Assembly (NCBI RefSeq): GCF_001999765.1
Contig: NZ_KV908322.1
Span: 362,879 to 426,878 of the forward strand
Length of the DNA stretch: 64,000 bases
Reading direction: 5' to 3'
From: Sinomonas mesophila
GTDB lineage: Bacteria; Actinomycetota; Actinomycetes; Actinomycetales; Micrococcaceae
The position numbers were made by a program, and so were the translations under genes. Positions 51,402 to 62,301 of the stretch are shown here, piece after piece. The notes under the pieces were generated by a model that made no database searches, was not told where the DNA came from, and saw only the letters and a program-made list of their open reading frames with translations. The stretch's first letter is position 1, and each line of letters begins with the position of its first letter.

Positions 51402-52790
51402 TCAGACCGGGGGAGACTCCTGTCCCCGGGCGGCTTCGGCCGACGGTGCCGGAGCGGCGGGTGGCTGTGGAGCGTGCTGCGCGTAGGGCTGGTTCGGCTG
51501 GAACCCGGGCTGCAGCGGGGCAGGCGGCTGGAAGCCGGCCGGGGCCTGCGCCGGTTGCTGTGCGTGTTGCTGTGTCGGCGCGGGGTAGGCCTGCTCCGGG
51601 TACGACTGGCTCGAGTACGTCGGCTCCTGCGGGGCCGAGGGCGCATAGGCCGGGCTCAGCTCAGGGCGACCAGTGGCGGACTGGCCGAACTGCGCAGCCT
51701 GGCCCGGCTGGACCGGGCCCTGTGCAACCCGCTTCTTCCTGGCGAGGACCACGACGAGCGCGGTGCCGACCGCGAGCAGGAGGACGGCCAGTCCGCCGAC
51801 GGTGAGCACGAGCGCCAGGTTGTCCGCGAACCAGTTGCCCTCGTTGGGGCGGTCGCCGAGGGGGACCACGGTAGAGCCGGACGGGGCCGTGCTCGGCGTC
51901 GCAGCCGCAGGCTTGACTCCATTGCGGCTCAGGAAGGATTTGAGCGCCTCGGTGTCGGTGACGAAGTTGAAGGCCTGCTCCTCGCCGCGGGGCTTGAAGC
52001 TGTTGACGCCCATCACGCTGCCGGCGGCGTCCAGAGTCGGGCCGCCGGACATGCCGTTCGTGACGGCGGCGTCGATCTCCGTGATGGGGACGCCTGTCGT
52101 GGTGACCTGGCGGGAGGACACGGTGCCGGACTTGAACGAGGCCCGCTGACGCGATGCGTCGCTCACGTCGGTGACGGAGCCGGCGAAGCCGACCGCCGTC
52201 ACGGTCTCTTTGACGCCGGGCGACGTCGCGGCGACCGCGAGCGGGGAAGTGCCGTCGAGGTCGGCGATCTTGAGCAGGGCCAGATCGCCGTTGTCGAAGG
52301 TCTGGGCGTCGATGAGCTGCGCGGTCAGGCCGGTGGTCTGGAGGGCGGGCATGGCGCCCTCGACGCCCTGCGGCTGGTATGCGCGGACCGTCACACCCGT
52401 GACGGAGGCCCAGTCCTCGTCCCATCCCTGCTGCAGGTACTCGCTGTAGCCCAGCGAGTCGAGGACCTTTTCGAGGATGGCGAGCCTGACGTCGTCGTCC
52501 TTCTCGACGCAGTGCGCGGCAGTCACAATGTGCGCCTGCGTGCTCGCGAACCAGCCGGTGCAGCCGCCGGCGACGCTCGCTGTGTAGCTCTCGGTGCCGG
52601 AGGTGAAGGGCACCTTGACCGCGCCGTCGAACGTGAGGTCGAGGTAGACGATGGACTTCTCGGCGTCGTTCGCCGAGGCCGCGTGGGCGGGTGTCGGGGA
52701 GCCCGGCCCGAGGAGGGCGAGGGCGAGGGCCGACAGTGCGGCGAGGCAGGCCACGACAACGTGGCGGAGCGAGGGCCGGAGGGTGGTCAT
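51402..52790 (-). CDS. Membrane-anchored trypsin-like serine protease
   Basis: A 462-aa protein. Signal peptide (about 1-38, ending AHAAS) leads to a trypsin-like domain with catalytic His in VTAAHCV (near residue 90), Asp in NGDLALLKI (near 168) and Ser in TNGMSGGPTLD (near 247). A transmembrane helix (about 323-348) with RKKR stop-transfer is followed by a tail of about 110 residues rich in Pro, Gln and Ala, presumably cytoplasmic. ATG 52790 has GGAAAGAG upstream. The topology puts the protease outside. Substrate unknown. Confidence 0.85.
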   Translation of the reverse strand: MTTLRPSLRHVVVACLAALSALALALLGPGSPTPAHAASANDAEKSIVYLDLTFDGAVKVPFTSGTESYTASVAGGCTGWFASTQAHIVTAAHCVEKDDDVRLAILEKVLDSLGYSEYLQQGWDEDWASVTGVTVRAYQPQGVEGAMPALQTTGLTAQLIDAQTFDNGDLALLKIADLDGTSPLAVAATSPGVKETVTAVGFAGSVTDVSDASRQRASFKSGTVSSRQVTTTGVPITEIDAAVTNGMSGGPTLDAAGSVMGVNSFKPRGEEQAFNFVTDTEALKSFLSRNGVKPAAATPSTAPSGSTVVPLGDRPNEGNWFADNLALVLTVGGLAVLLLAVGTALVVVLARKKRVAQGPVQPGQAAQFGQSATGRPELSPAYAPSAPQEPTYSSQSYPEQAYPAPTQQHAQQPAQAPAGFQPPAPLQPGFQPNQPYAQHAPQPPAAPAPSAEAARGQESPPV

Positions 52791-53284
52791 GGGTTGTCTC
52801 TTTCCGGAGGGCGCGAAGGAGCGCTGCCTGTTCCAGCGGGTGCGAGTGGAAGTGACGGGAGATGGGCACGTGCCGCGGCAGCTCGGCCACCGTCGACCAC
52901 CAGGAATGAGGTGGTTGGGGCGATGGAACGGCGGCTGCTGCACATGATGTGAGACCCTTCATTGGGCCCGGCGGGATGGTAGGTGTAGTGAAAGTTCCTC
53001 GCGCGAGCGTGATGCGCCCCCGTCCGGCCATTTCAGGCTAGTGATTACCTCCAGTCGATGGAGCCTCTTGGGGAAATCCTGCGCATTCCTTGCCTAAAAA
53101 CGCGGCTATCGACGGTATCGGCGGCCGGCCCGGCACCACGCCGCGTCCGCCGAACTGATGCCAGGCCTGTCCAAGGCTCAGGTCGCGACAGATCGTCCAA
53201 AGAATCACCGAGCATTCCAAAGATCGGAATGCTACGAGATTCTGCTGAGGGAGGTTCGTCCCGGCTGGCCAGGATGACCTCGCA
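52791..53284. other. 494-base gap upstream of the protease
   Basis: Contains the leftward promoter of the protease gene. No convincing coding frame; the last part leads into the decayed helicase/methylase remnant. Confidence 0.35.
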
Positions 53285-53570
53285 CCCTCCCGGGTCAAGG
53301 CGCGCGTGGAGGCGAACCTCGAGACCCTGCGGACCTTGCGCACCCTCCAGGCCGAGGACCGTGCGGCCACGGCCGATGAGCGCTCCCGGCCCGCCCGCTG
53401 GGGCAGCTGGGGCGCCCAGGGCGTTTGGCAGATCTTCGACGAGGACCGTCACGAGCACGCCGCCCAGCGCGAGGAGCTCAAGGGGCGCTGCTGAGCGAGC
53501 GCGAGTCCTTGGCCGGCAAGCGGACGACCATCAACGCTCTACACGGACGCGGCTTACGTGCACTGCTAGA
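53285..53570 (+). pseudogene. Remnant of an N12-class helicase/methylase gene
   Basis: The frame from about 53291 reads RVKARVEANLETLRTLRTLQ, then EDRAATADE and WGSWGAQGVWQIFDEDRHEH, then AAQREELKG. This matches the start of large N12-class adenine methylase/helicase proteins of plasmids and integrative elements (ANLaALrtLrtLqaE, WsgWGA, vFDe). A stop at 53492-53494 is bypassed in another frame (LLSERESLAGKRTTINA), and YTDAAYV follows in a third. Only about 95 of a normally >1000-residue protein survive. Confidence 0.6.
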
Positions 53571-53669
53571 CCAAAGGCGAGATATCGCTGCGGTGCGGAG
53601 CATTGACAGCCCGCAGTGGTGTACGGTTGCTGACTCGCCCCAAAACCCACAAGGAAGAGAAAACACCCC

Positions 53670-53972
53670 GTGGCCAGTGACTACGACGAACTCCGCCCCG
53701 ACGTCAAGGAGTCTCAGGAGGACTCGCTCGAGGCAGTCAAGTCCGCCAATGCCCCGGATCCGCGCAGTGTCGTCCGCGACCTCGACGGTGATGAGAACCT
53801 GGACGGCGGCGATCTCCCTGGCGGCGAGTTCGTGGACGGAGAGCTCATTGTGCACTTCGTCCCCCAGGGCGACGATGAGTTCGTCTGCCAGTCCTGCTAC
53901 TTGGTCCGGCACAGATCACAGATCGCCAGATTGGCGGGCGATGCCGCCTACTGCACCGACTGCGAAGCCTGA
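53670..53972 (+). CDS. DUF4193 family protein
   Basis: A 100-aa acidic protein with a C-terminal zinc-finger-like pattern (CQSCYLVRHRSQIA followed by YCTDCEA). DUF4193 proteins are conserved in actinobacteria and of unknown function; the Cys pattern recalls DksA-type fingers. GTG 53670 is preceded by GGAAGAGAA. It looks intact and has core-gene composition, unlike the fragments around it. Confidence 0.85.
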   Translation: MASDYDELRPDVKESQEDSLEAVKSANAPDPRSVVRDLDGDENLDGGDLPGGEFVDGELIVHFVPQGDDEFVCQSCYLVRHRSQIARLAGDAAYCTDCEA

Positions 53973-54206
53973 CTCGAACCCGCCCACCGGAAGACCGACC
54001 CCAGTCCCACCAAAGCTTCTTTTCGATAGGAGCGGCACTGCCGCCGTCGTGGATCTCTACAGCACGGCTGTGGGTGCTGCCCCAATGAACGAGTTAGCTC
54101 AGATCCTGGGTGATGGCATCGGTCCCGGGCGCGTGTTGGTCGGCCTGTTCCCCCCATGGCAGAGTGGACGCGTGAGGACGACAGCAGCACCCGCAGGCGG
54201 GAACGC

Positions 54207-55235
54207 ATGAGCCCGGCCACCCGGTCCGGTCGCTCACCGGGGGCGCGCGCCTCATCGGCCGGCACGGTCGACTGGCGCTCCGTGGCTCCCGCGCCGGTCG
54301 TCCTCGTCGTGGGCCCGGAGGACTACCTCGCCGCACGGGCCATGGACGCCGTGCGGTCCCAGGTGCGCGGGGTGAGCCCGGACCTCGAGCTCACGCGGCT
54401 CGACGCCGGCTCGTACGCTGGCGGGGAGCTGCTGCTCGCGGCCTCGCCGTCCCTCTTCGGGGAGCGCAAGCTCGTCGAGGTCCACGGCCTCGAGTCCATG
54501 ACAGAGGAGTTCCTGCGCGACGCGCTCGCCTATGTCGCGGCGCCGGACGAGGACGTCGTGCTCGTGCTGCGGCATGCGGGCGGAACGCGCGGCAAGAAGC
54601 TCCTCGACGCGGTCAAGGCCTCCCCGGCACCCATCGTCGACTGCCAGCCGCTGAAGAAGGACGCCGACAAGGCCGCCTTCGTCGCCGCGGAGTTCAGGGG
54701 CTCGGGGCGGCGGATCGAGCGCGAGGCGATCGAGGCCCTCGTCGCGGCCGTCGGGAGCAGCCTCGCGGAGCTCGCCGCGGCGTGCAGCCAGCTCCAGCTC
54801 GATGCTGCCTCGACCGTCGACGCCGCGACGGTCGAGAAGTACTACGGCGGCCGTGTCGAGGCGACCGCCTTCAAGGTCGCCGATGCGGCCCTCGCGGGAG
54901 ACGCCGCCCGCGCCCTCTCCGCCTTCCGGCACGCCCTCGACACGGGGGTCGACCCGGTCCCCATGGTCGCGGCCGTGGCCGCCAAGCTGCGCACCCTCGC
55001 GCGCGTGGCCGGGGCGCAGGGCTCGGCGAACCAGATCGCCCGGGAGCTCGGCATGCAGCCCTGGCTCGTCGAGCAGGCCCAGCGGGACATCCGGGGGTGG
55101 ACCCCGCAGAGCCTCGCGGAGGCAATCCGCGCCGTTGCGGAGGCCGACGCCCAGGTCAAGGGCCTCGCCCGGGACCCGGCCTACGCCGTCGAGCACGCCC
55201 TCGGCGTCGTCAGCGCGGCCGCTCAGGCCCGCTGA
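54207..55235 (+). CDS. holA: DNA polymerase III delta subunit
   Basis: Clamp-loader delta subunit that opens the beta clamp. A 342-aa protein with VVLVVGPEDYLAARAMDAVR near the N-terminus, then SPSLFGERKLVEVHGLE and, in the C-terminal part, ANQIARELGMQPWLVEQAQR. ATG 54207 has GGCGGGAAC upstream; an ATG at 54156 is in frame but has no ribosome-binding site. In related genomes it directly follows comEC; here 11 kb of other DNA intervenes. Confidence 0.92.
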   Translation: MSPATRSGRSPGARASSAGTVDWRSVAPAPVVLVVGPEDYLAARAMDAVRSQVRGVSPDLELTRLDAGSYAGGELLLAASPSLFGERKLVEVHGLESMTEEFLRDALAYVAAPDEDVVLVLRHAGGTRGKKLLDAVKASPAPIVDCQPLKKDADKAAFVAAEFRGSGRRIEREAIEALVAAVGSSLAELAAACSQLQLDAASTVDAATVEKYYGGRVEATAFKVADAALAGDAARALSAFRHALDTGVDPVPMVAAVAAKLRTLARVAGAQGSANQIARELGMQPWLVEQAQRDIRGWTPQSLAEAIRAVAEADAQVKGLARDPAYAVEHALGVVSAAAQAR

Positions 55236-55280
55236 CGCCGGCCCCCGGGGAACCGGGCCTCACCCTGGTCAGACAGCAAA

Positions 55281-55321
55281 CAGCCGGGGCCGGCATCCTG
55301 AACGGATGCCGGCCCCGGCTG
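55281..55321. terminator. Terminator between holA and rpsT
   Basis: A perfect 18-base-pair stem (55281-55298 with 55304-55321, loop TGAAC). On the minus strand it is followed by TTTG, so it suits rpsT; it also lies downstream of holA and is probably bidirectional. Confidence 0.85.
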
Positions 55322-55339
55322 CGATGCGCTGAGGGTGGC

Positions 55340-55600
55340 TCAGAGCGCGCCAACCCGCTTCGCGATGCCCGACTTGCGGTTCGCGGCCTGGTTCTTGTGG
55401 ATGACGCCCTTGCTCACGGCCTTGTCGAGCTTCTTGCCCGCGCGGGCCAGAGCGGCAACAGCGGCGTCCTTGTCGGCGGCCTCGACGGCCGCGTTGACGG
55501 CGCGGATGGCCGTCTTCAGCTCGGACTTGACCGAGTTGTTGCGCAGACGCGCCTTCTCGTTGGTGAGAATGCGCTTCTTCTGGGACTTGATGTTTGCCAC
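55340..55600 (-). CDS. rpsT: 30S ribosomal protein S20
   Basis: An 86-aa basic S20 with [20 protein letters not shown] at the N-terminus and [18 protein letters not shown] at the C-terminus, matching the family throughout. It binds 16S rRNA early in 30S assembly. ATG 55600 is the natural start. Confidence 0.97.
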   Translation of the reverse strand: MANIKSQKKRILTNEKARLRNNSVKSELKTAIRAVNAAVEAADKDAAVAALARAGKKLDKAVSKGVIHKNQAANRKSGIAKRVGAL

Positions 55601-55759
55601 GTATGAACTCTCTTGTAAATGCCAACAGGGTCTAGAGGGCTTTCGGACCGGCCATCGACTGAGCGGCGTGGGGATGCCTATGGCAGCCGGTCGTCAGTGC
55701 CCGTCGACCTGCACGGACACACAGCAGACAATGCTAGCAGAGCCAAGGTTGCCGGAGCG

Positions 55760-56335
55760 TCAGCTCCAGCCGTGGCGTGTCCGCAGCCGGGCGGCCACGG
55801 CCTCGAACGCCGCACGGTCCAGAACGGCGCCCTCGCGCCGCACGGCCCCCGGGTCGATCTGCAGGACGCGGTCGAATCTGACCTCGCTCGGGCGCCCTCG
55901 CGCGTCCCAGGCGCCGGTGCCGATGTCCAGGTAGTCGCCCGCGCGGTCGCCGTTCCCGCTGCCGGTGTGGTCCCGGCTCGTGAGCATGAGCGCGAGGAGG
56001 AGGGCGCCCCGGCGGGCGACGACGAGGACGGGCCGGTCCTTGCCGCGCGAGTGGTCCTCCTCGTACGGCACCCACGTCCAGACGATCTCGCCGGGGTCCG
56101 GCTCGCCGTCCGGGTCGGGGTGGTACTCGGCGCGCGCTGTGCCGGAGAAGTCGCCCGCGTACCCGGTGCCGGGCACGACGGCGTGCGGCGCCGGTGCGCG
56201 CGGCACCCCCGCCCGCGGCGCCCCGGCCGACCGCGGCGGGACCCCGCCGTCGTGCGCAGCCCCACGGCGGGCGAGGCCGGCGCCGATGGCGGCGCGCAGG
56301 AGGGACAGGGCACGGGAGGCAGTGGAGCGCAGCAC
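55760..56335 (-). CDS. PemK/MazF-like protein
   Basis: A 191-aa protein whose last roughly 125 residues resemble the PemK/MazF fold: [36 protein letters not shown] and [20 protein letters not shown]. The N-terminal 60 residues are an Ala/Arg-rich extension. No antitoxin gene is adjacent, so it is an orphan, as in other Micrococcaceae at this position; toxicity is not implied. GTG start at 56335. Confidence 0.8.
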   Translation of the reverse strand: MLRSTASRALSLLRAAIGAGLARRGAAHDGGVPPRSAGAPRAGVPRAPAPHAVVPGTGYAGDFSGTARAEYHPDPDGEPDPGEIVWTWVPYEEDHSRGKDRPVLVVARRGALLLALMLTSRDHTGSGNGDRAGDYLDIGTGAWDARGRPSEVRFDRVLQIDPGAVRREGAVLDRAAFEAVAARLRTRHGWS

Positions 56336-56462
56336 GCGTCACAGCCTAGCGGCCGCGCCGGTCCCAGCGTCCCGGAAGCCGGTGAACCACCCGGGGCCGA
56401 TCCGTGGGAGACTAGGAAGTCAGCATCTCCCCGCCAGCTTTCGGACAGTGAGGACCCACAGC

Positions 56463-58316
<1,854 letters not shown>

Positions 58317-58358
58317 TGCGAGTCCCCTCGGCACCCGCCCGGACGGCGGTGGCGTAAG

Positions 58359-59609
58359 GTGCCCAGCGCCCTTCCGCTCGGCGATCCCGCACCGGCCGAC
58401 GGCGTGCTGCCGCCGCAGGCGGCCGTCGGCGCGGGGGAGCGCGGCTTCTCGCTCTACGCGCACATCCCGTTCTGCGCCGTGCGGTGCGGCTACTGCGACT
58501 TCAACACCTACACGGCCACCGAGCTCGGGGGCGGCGCGTCCCAGGCGGCCTACGCGGCGACGGCGGCCAGCGAGGTCCGCTTCGCCGCCGCGGCCTTGGA
58601 CGCCTCCGGCGTGCCCCGCCGGCCGATGTCCACCGTGTTCTTCGGCGGCGGGACCCCGACCATCCTGCCGGCGTCGGACCTCGCCGCGATCCTCGCGGCC
58701 GCCGTCGACGCTTGGGGCCTCGAGCCCGGCGCCGAGATCACGACCGAGGCGAACCCGGACTCCGTGACCCCCGCCTCCCTCGAGGCCCTCGCGGAGGCGG
58801 GCTTCACGCGCGTGTCCTTCGGCATGCAGTCAGCCGTCCCGCACGTGCTCAAGGTCCTGGACCGCACGCACTCGCCGGGCAGGGTGCCCGAGGCGGTCCG
58901 CTGGGCCCGGGACGCGGGCCTCGACGTGAGCCTCGACCTCATCTACGGCACGCCGGGGGAGAGCATGGCGGACTGGCGCGCGTCCCTCGATGCGGCCCTC
59001 GCGTGCGACCCGGACCACGTGAGCGCCTACGCGCTCATCGTCGAGGATGGGACGAAGCTCGCGGCCCAGATCCGCCGCGGCGAGGTCCCGGAGACGGACG
59101 ACGACGAGCACGCCGAGAAGTACGAGCTCGCCGACGCGGTGCTCGCCGAGGCCGGGTACGCGTGGTACGAGGTGAGCAACTGGGCCCGCGGCGCCGGGGG
59201 CGACAGCCCAGAGGGCGCGCGGTATGCATGCCGGCACAACCTCGCCTACTGGAACGGCGGGGACTGGTGGGGGATCGGCCCGGGCGCGCATTCGCACGTC
59301 GGCGGCGTCCGCTGGTGGAACGTCAAGCATCCGACCGCCTACGCGGGCCGGCTGGCGCGCGGCGAGTCGCCGGCCGCGGGGCGGGAGACGCTCGACGCCG
59401 AGACGCGCCACACCGAGCGCGTCCTGCTCGGGCTGCGGCTCGCCTCCGGCCTTCCGGTGGCGGACGTCCCGGTCGAGGGCCGGGCCGCCGTCGCGGGCCT
59501 CATTGCCGACGGACTCGTCGAAGGTCCCGCGGCCCTGCGCGGCCGGCTCGTGCTCACCCTGCGGGGGCGGCTGCTCGCCGACGCCGCCGTGCGGCGCCTC
59601 CTGCCGTAG
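58359..59609 (+). CDS. hemW: Radical SAM heme chaperone HemW
   Basis: A 416-aa radical SAM protein. The iron-sulfur motif is CAVRCGYC (Cys at about 39, 43 and 46), with HIPFC before it, FFGGGTPT near residue 92, and the HemW-type SLDLIYGTPGE. Members deliver heme to enzymes and were formerly annotated as coproporphyrinogen oxidase. GTG 58359, 42 bases after lepA. Confidence 0.93.
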   Translation: MPSALPLGDPAPADGVLPPQAAVGAGERGFSLYAHIPFCAVRCGYCDFNTYTATELGGGASQAAYAATAASEVRFAAAALDASGVPRRPMSTVFFGGGTPTILPASDLAAILAAAVDAWGLEPGAEITTEANPDSVTPASLEALAEAGFTRVSFGMQSAVPHVLKVLDRTHSPGRVPEAVRWARDAGLDVSLDLIYGTPGESMADWRASLDAALACDPDHVSAYALIVEDGTKLAAQIRRGEVPETDDDEHAEKYELADAVLAEAGYAWYEVSNWARGAGGDSPEGARYACRHNLAYWNGGDWWGIGPGAHSHVGGVRWWNVKHPTAYAGRLARGESPAAGRETLDAETRHTERVLLGLRLASGLPVADVPVEGRAAVAGLIADGLVEGPAALRGRLVLTLRGRLLADAAVRRLLP

Positions 59610-59620
59610 GTCTGCGGCGG

Positions 59621-59643
59621 GGGGCCCGGGTTGGCCGGGCCCC
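59621..59643. terminator. Terminator after hemW
   Basis: GGGGCCCGG (59621-59629) pairs with CCGGGCCCC (59635-59643) around a 5-base loop. It lies between hemW and the convergent DUF4870 gene. Confidence 0.6.
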
Positions 59644-59645
59644 GG

Positions 59646-60050
59646 CTAGGGGATGAGCCGGAGGTTGTAGCGGTACTGGTACGGCTGCCCGCGGTTGACC
59701 TGGACGCCGGCCATGACGGCGAAGACCGTGAGGGCGAGCCACACGAGGGTCGCGAACACTGCGAAGACGTTGCCGACGACGGGGATGAGCGCGAGCACGT
59801 TGAAGACGATCGCCGCAGCCGTGGGCGGCAGCGTGAAGTTCAGGGCCTCCTTGGACTCCTGTGCCGTGAACGGGCCCCTGTCCCTGAAGACGAGGTAGAT
59901 GAGTAGGGACGGGACGCATCCCAGAATCCCGCCGAAGTGCGCGAGCGTGGCCCACTGGCGGTCCTCCGTGGCCGTGAGCGGGAGCGCGCGGGCCGGCGCC
60001 CCGTGATAGTCGCTCTCGCCGTTGCGGGGGTCCTGCGGGTACTCAGCCAC
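59646..60050 (-). CDS. DUF4870 domain membrane protein
   Basis: A 134-aa membrane protein with a short N-terminal soluble part and three hydrophobic segments, including ATLAHFGGILGCVPSLLIYL and ALTVFAVMAGVQVNRGQPY, typical of DUF4870. GTG 60050 has AAGGAAC upstream and was chosen over a longer frame reaching 60125. Function unknown. Confidence 0.8.
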   Translation of the reverse strand: MAEYPQDPRNGESDYHGAPARALPLTATEDRQWATLAHFGGILGCVPSLLIYLVFRDRGPFTAQESKEALNFTLPPTAAAIVFNVLALIPVVGNVFAVFATLVWLALTVFAVMAGVQVNRGQPYQYRYNLRLIP

Positions 60051-60145
60051 TGGGAAGTTCCTTGCCTGTGCGTCGTAGGGTGCGTTCTGCCCGCGGCGGG
60101 GGTTCCGGCCCCCGGGGCACTCCAAGGATAGCCAAGGTTGGGACC

Positions 60146-60988
60146 TCAGGCCGTCAGGAAGTCGATGACCTCCTCGACCCGGCCCAGCAGCGCGGGCTCG
60201 AGGTCGGCGTACGTCCGCACCGCGCCGAGCAGCCTCTGCCAGCCGAGGCCGATGTCCTCCGGGCCGGCATGGGGCCAGCCGAACGCCGAGAGGATGCCCG
60301 TCTTCCAGTCAGTCCCGCGGGGCACCACGGGCCACGCCGGGATGCCGAGCGTCGAGGGCTTGATCGCCTGCCACACGTCCACGTAGGGGTGGCCGACGAT
60401 GAGCACATTGCCCGCGGCTCCGGGCGCGGACATGGCCTGGGCGGCGATGCGCGCCTCCTTCGAGCCCTCGACGAGGTGGTCCACGAGGATCCCGAGCCGG
60501 CGCTCCGGCCCGGGCCGGAACTCCGCCACGGCGGCGGCGAGGTCGTCGACGCCGTGGAGGGGCTCGACGACGATGCCCTCCACGCGCAGGTCGTCGCCCC
60601 AGACCTTCTCGACCAGTTCGGCGTCGTGCTTGCCCTCGACCCAGATCCGGCTCGCCTTCGCGACCTGCGCGCGGAGCCCCTCGACCCGCACGGACCCGGA
60701 GGCGGTGCGGGCGGGTGCCGTGGCCGCGGCGCGGGGGGCCGGGGGTCCCACGCGGACGGGTCTGCCCTCGATCAGGAACCCGAAGCCCAGCTGGAACGAG
60801 CGCGAGCGCCCCCTCCGGTCCTCGAGGCTCATGACGTGCATGCCGCCGGACTTCTCGACGCGGGTCACCGCGCCGACCCAGCCGCTCTCGGCGTCCTCGA
60901 GCACGAGGCCGATCTCCACGGGCACGAGGGGAAGCTCCCGCTTCGTGGGCGCGGCGAGGTCCGTCGGCCCCCATGAGTCGTACGACAT
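60146..60988 (-). CDS. DUF3097 family protein
   Basis: A 280-aa protein conserved across actinobacteria with unknown function. It starts MSYDSWGPTDLAAPTKRELP, has VEGKHDAELVEKVWGDDLR in the middle (a Toprim-like VEGKxDAE pattern) and NVLIVGHPYVDVWQAIKPST near the end. ATG 60988 has GGAACGG upstream; a GTG at 61003 is an alternative. The Toprim-like element suggests a nucleic-acid or phosphotransfer role; that is inference. Confidence 0.85.
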   Translation of the reverse strand: MSYDSWGPTDLAAPTKRELPLVPVEIGLVLEDAESGWVGAVTRVEKSGGMHVMSLEDRRGRSRSFQLGFGFLIEGRPVRVGPPAPRAAATAPARTASGSVRVEGLRAQVAKASRIWVEGKHDAELVEKVWGDDLRVEGIVVEPLHGVDDLAAAVAEFRPGPERRLGILVDHLVEGSKEARIAAQAMSAPGAAGNVLIVGHPYVDVWQAIKPSTLGIPAWPVVPRGTDWKTGILSAFGWPHAGPEDIGLGWQRLLGAVRTYADLEPALLGRVEEVIDFLTA

Positions 60989-61165
60989 CCGTTCCACGCA
61001 CACCGGCCTTCCTCGCCCCCGGCGCGGGCTCCGCGCCGGGCCGCCCGCCCGGACGGCGTGACCATGCTACGGGCGGCGGAGCCGGCCGCGCGGGAGCCTC
61101 GCCGTGGCGGCCTGGCGGGGCCCCGCGGGCCGAGATCGGCGGGCTGCGGGACAGGCGCCCGCGGG

Positions 61166-61202
61166 CATAATAGACTTAGCACTTGGTCTCAGGGAGTGCT
61201 AA
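61166..61202 (+). promoter_or_regulatory. CIRCE operator and promoter of hrcA
   Basis: TTAGCACTT (61176-61184), a 9-base spacer, and GAGTGCTAA (61194-61202) form the CIRCE inverted repeat, with one mismatch in the left arm against TTAGCACTC. A -10-like CATAAT is at 61166-61171. HrcA is expected to bind here and repress its own operon. Confidence 0.9.
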
Positions 61203-61272
61203 CAACCGCCGGCGTGCGACGCCGGCACCGGCGCCGCACGGAGCCGGGCTGTGACAGCCGAGGGGTGAGAGG

Positions 61273-62289
61273 ATGAACGAGCCGCGCAAGCTCGAGGTGC
61301 TGCGCGCCATCGTGGAGGACTACGTGCACTTCCGCGAACCCGTCGGCTCGAAGGCACTCGTGGAGCGCCACGGGCTCGGAGTCTCAAGCGCCACGATCCG
61401 CAACGACATGGCGGCCCTCGAGGACGAGGGCCTCATCGCGGCCCCGCACACGAGCGCGGGCCGCGTCCCCACCGACAAGGGCTACCGCGTCTTCGTCGAC
61501 CACCTCACGTCCGTGCGCCCGCTGTCCCCGGCGGAGAAGCAGGCCATCCACGCGCTCCTGGACGGCGCGGACGACCTGGACGACGTGCTCGAGCGCACCG
61601 TCCGGCTCCTGTCGCAGCTGACCAACCAGGTCGCCGTCGTGCAGTACCCGCAGCTTGGCAGGGCCCGCGTGCGCCACATCGAAGCCGTGGCACTGGCCCC
61701 GCACGAGGTGCTGCTCGTGCTCATCGCCGACACAGGCACCGTCGAGCAGCGCGTCCAGTCCGTCGTCGAGGAGGTCGACCGGGACCGCCTCGTGTACCTG
61801 CGCGACCGCTTTGTCGAGGGCGCCGCGGGGACGCCCGTCACGCACCTCGATGCGACGCTCAGCGCCATCGTCGACGCCCTCCCGCCCCACGACCAGCCCC
61901 TGGCCGCCGAGCTCGTGCGCGGCCTCTCCGTCCTGGCCGCCTCGAGCCGCGAGGACCGCATGGTCATGGCCGGGACGGCCTACCTGGCCCGGTCGACGAG
62001 CGACTTCCTGCAGAGCATCTCGCCCGTCCTCGAGGCGCTCGAGGAGCAGGTGGTCCTGCTGCGCCTGCTCTCCGAGATGGCGAGCGACCCCCGCGGCGTG
62101 ACCGTCACCATCGGCCGCGAGAACCCCTATGACGGGCTCGTCGAGACGTCCGTGGTCGCCACCGGCTATGGCCGCACCGACGGGCCGAAGATCGGCGTGC
62201 TGGGCCCCACGCGCATGGACTACCCCGCCACGATGGCGGCCGTGCGGGCCGTGGCCCGATACCTGTCGAAGATCCTGGCCGGAAGCTAG
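61273..62289 (+). CDS. hrcA: Heat-inducible transcription repressor HrcA
   Basis: A 338-aa repressor that binds CIRCE. The N-terminal winged-helix domain (RKLEVLRAIVEDYVHFREPV, GVSSATIRNDMAALEDEG) is followed by the dimerisation/sensor domain with HTSAGRVPTDKGYRVFVD. ATG 61273 lies 70 bases after CIRCE. It is followed by dnaJ at 12 bases, so both are under the same control. Confidence 0.96.
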   Translation: MNEPRKLEVLRAIVEDYVHFREPVGSKALVERHGLGVSSATIRNDMAALEDEGLIAAPHTSAGRVPTDKGYRVFVDHLTSVRPLSPAEKQAIHALLDGADDLDDVLERTVRLLSQLTNQVAVVQYPQLGRARVRHIEAVALAPHEVLLVLIADTGTVEQRVQSVVEEVDRDRLVYLRDRFVEGAAGTPVTHLDATLSAIVDALPPHDQPLAAELVRGLSVLAASSREDRMVMAGTAYLARSTSDFLQSISPVLEALEEQVVLLRLLSEMASDPRGVTVTIGRENPYDGLVETSVVATGYGRTDGPKIGVLGPTRMDYPATMAAVRAVARYLSKILAGS

Positions 62290-62301
62290 AGAAAGAAGAC
62301 C

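Noticed and set aside
55760..56335. A complete toxin-antitoxin pair at the PemK-like gene
   Set aside because: No antitoxin-sized gene lies beside it; neighbours are rpsT and lepA. It is an orphan.
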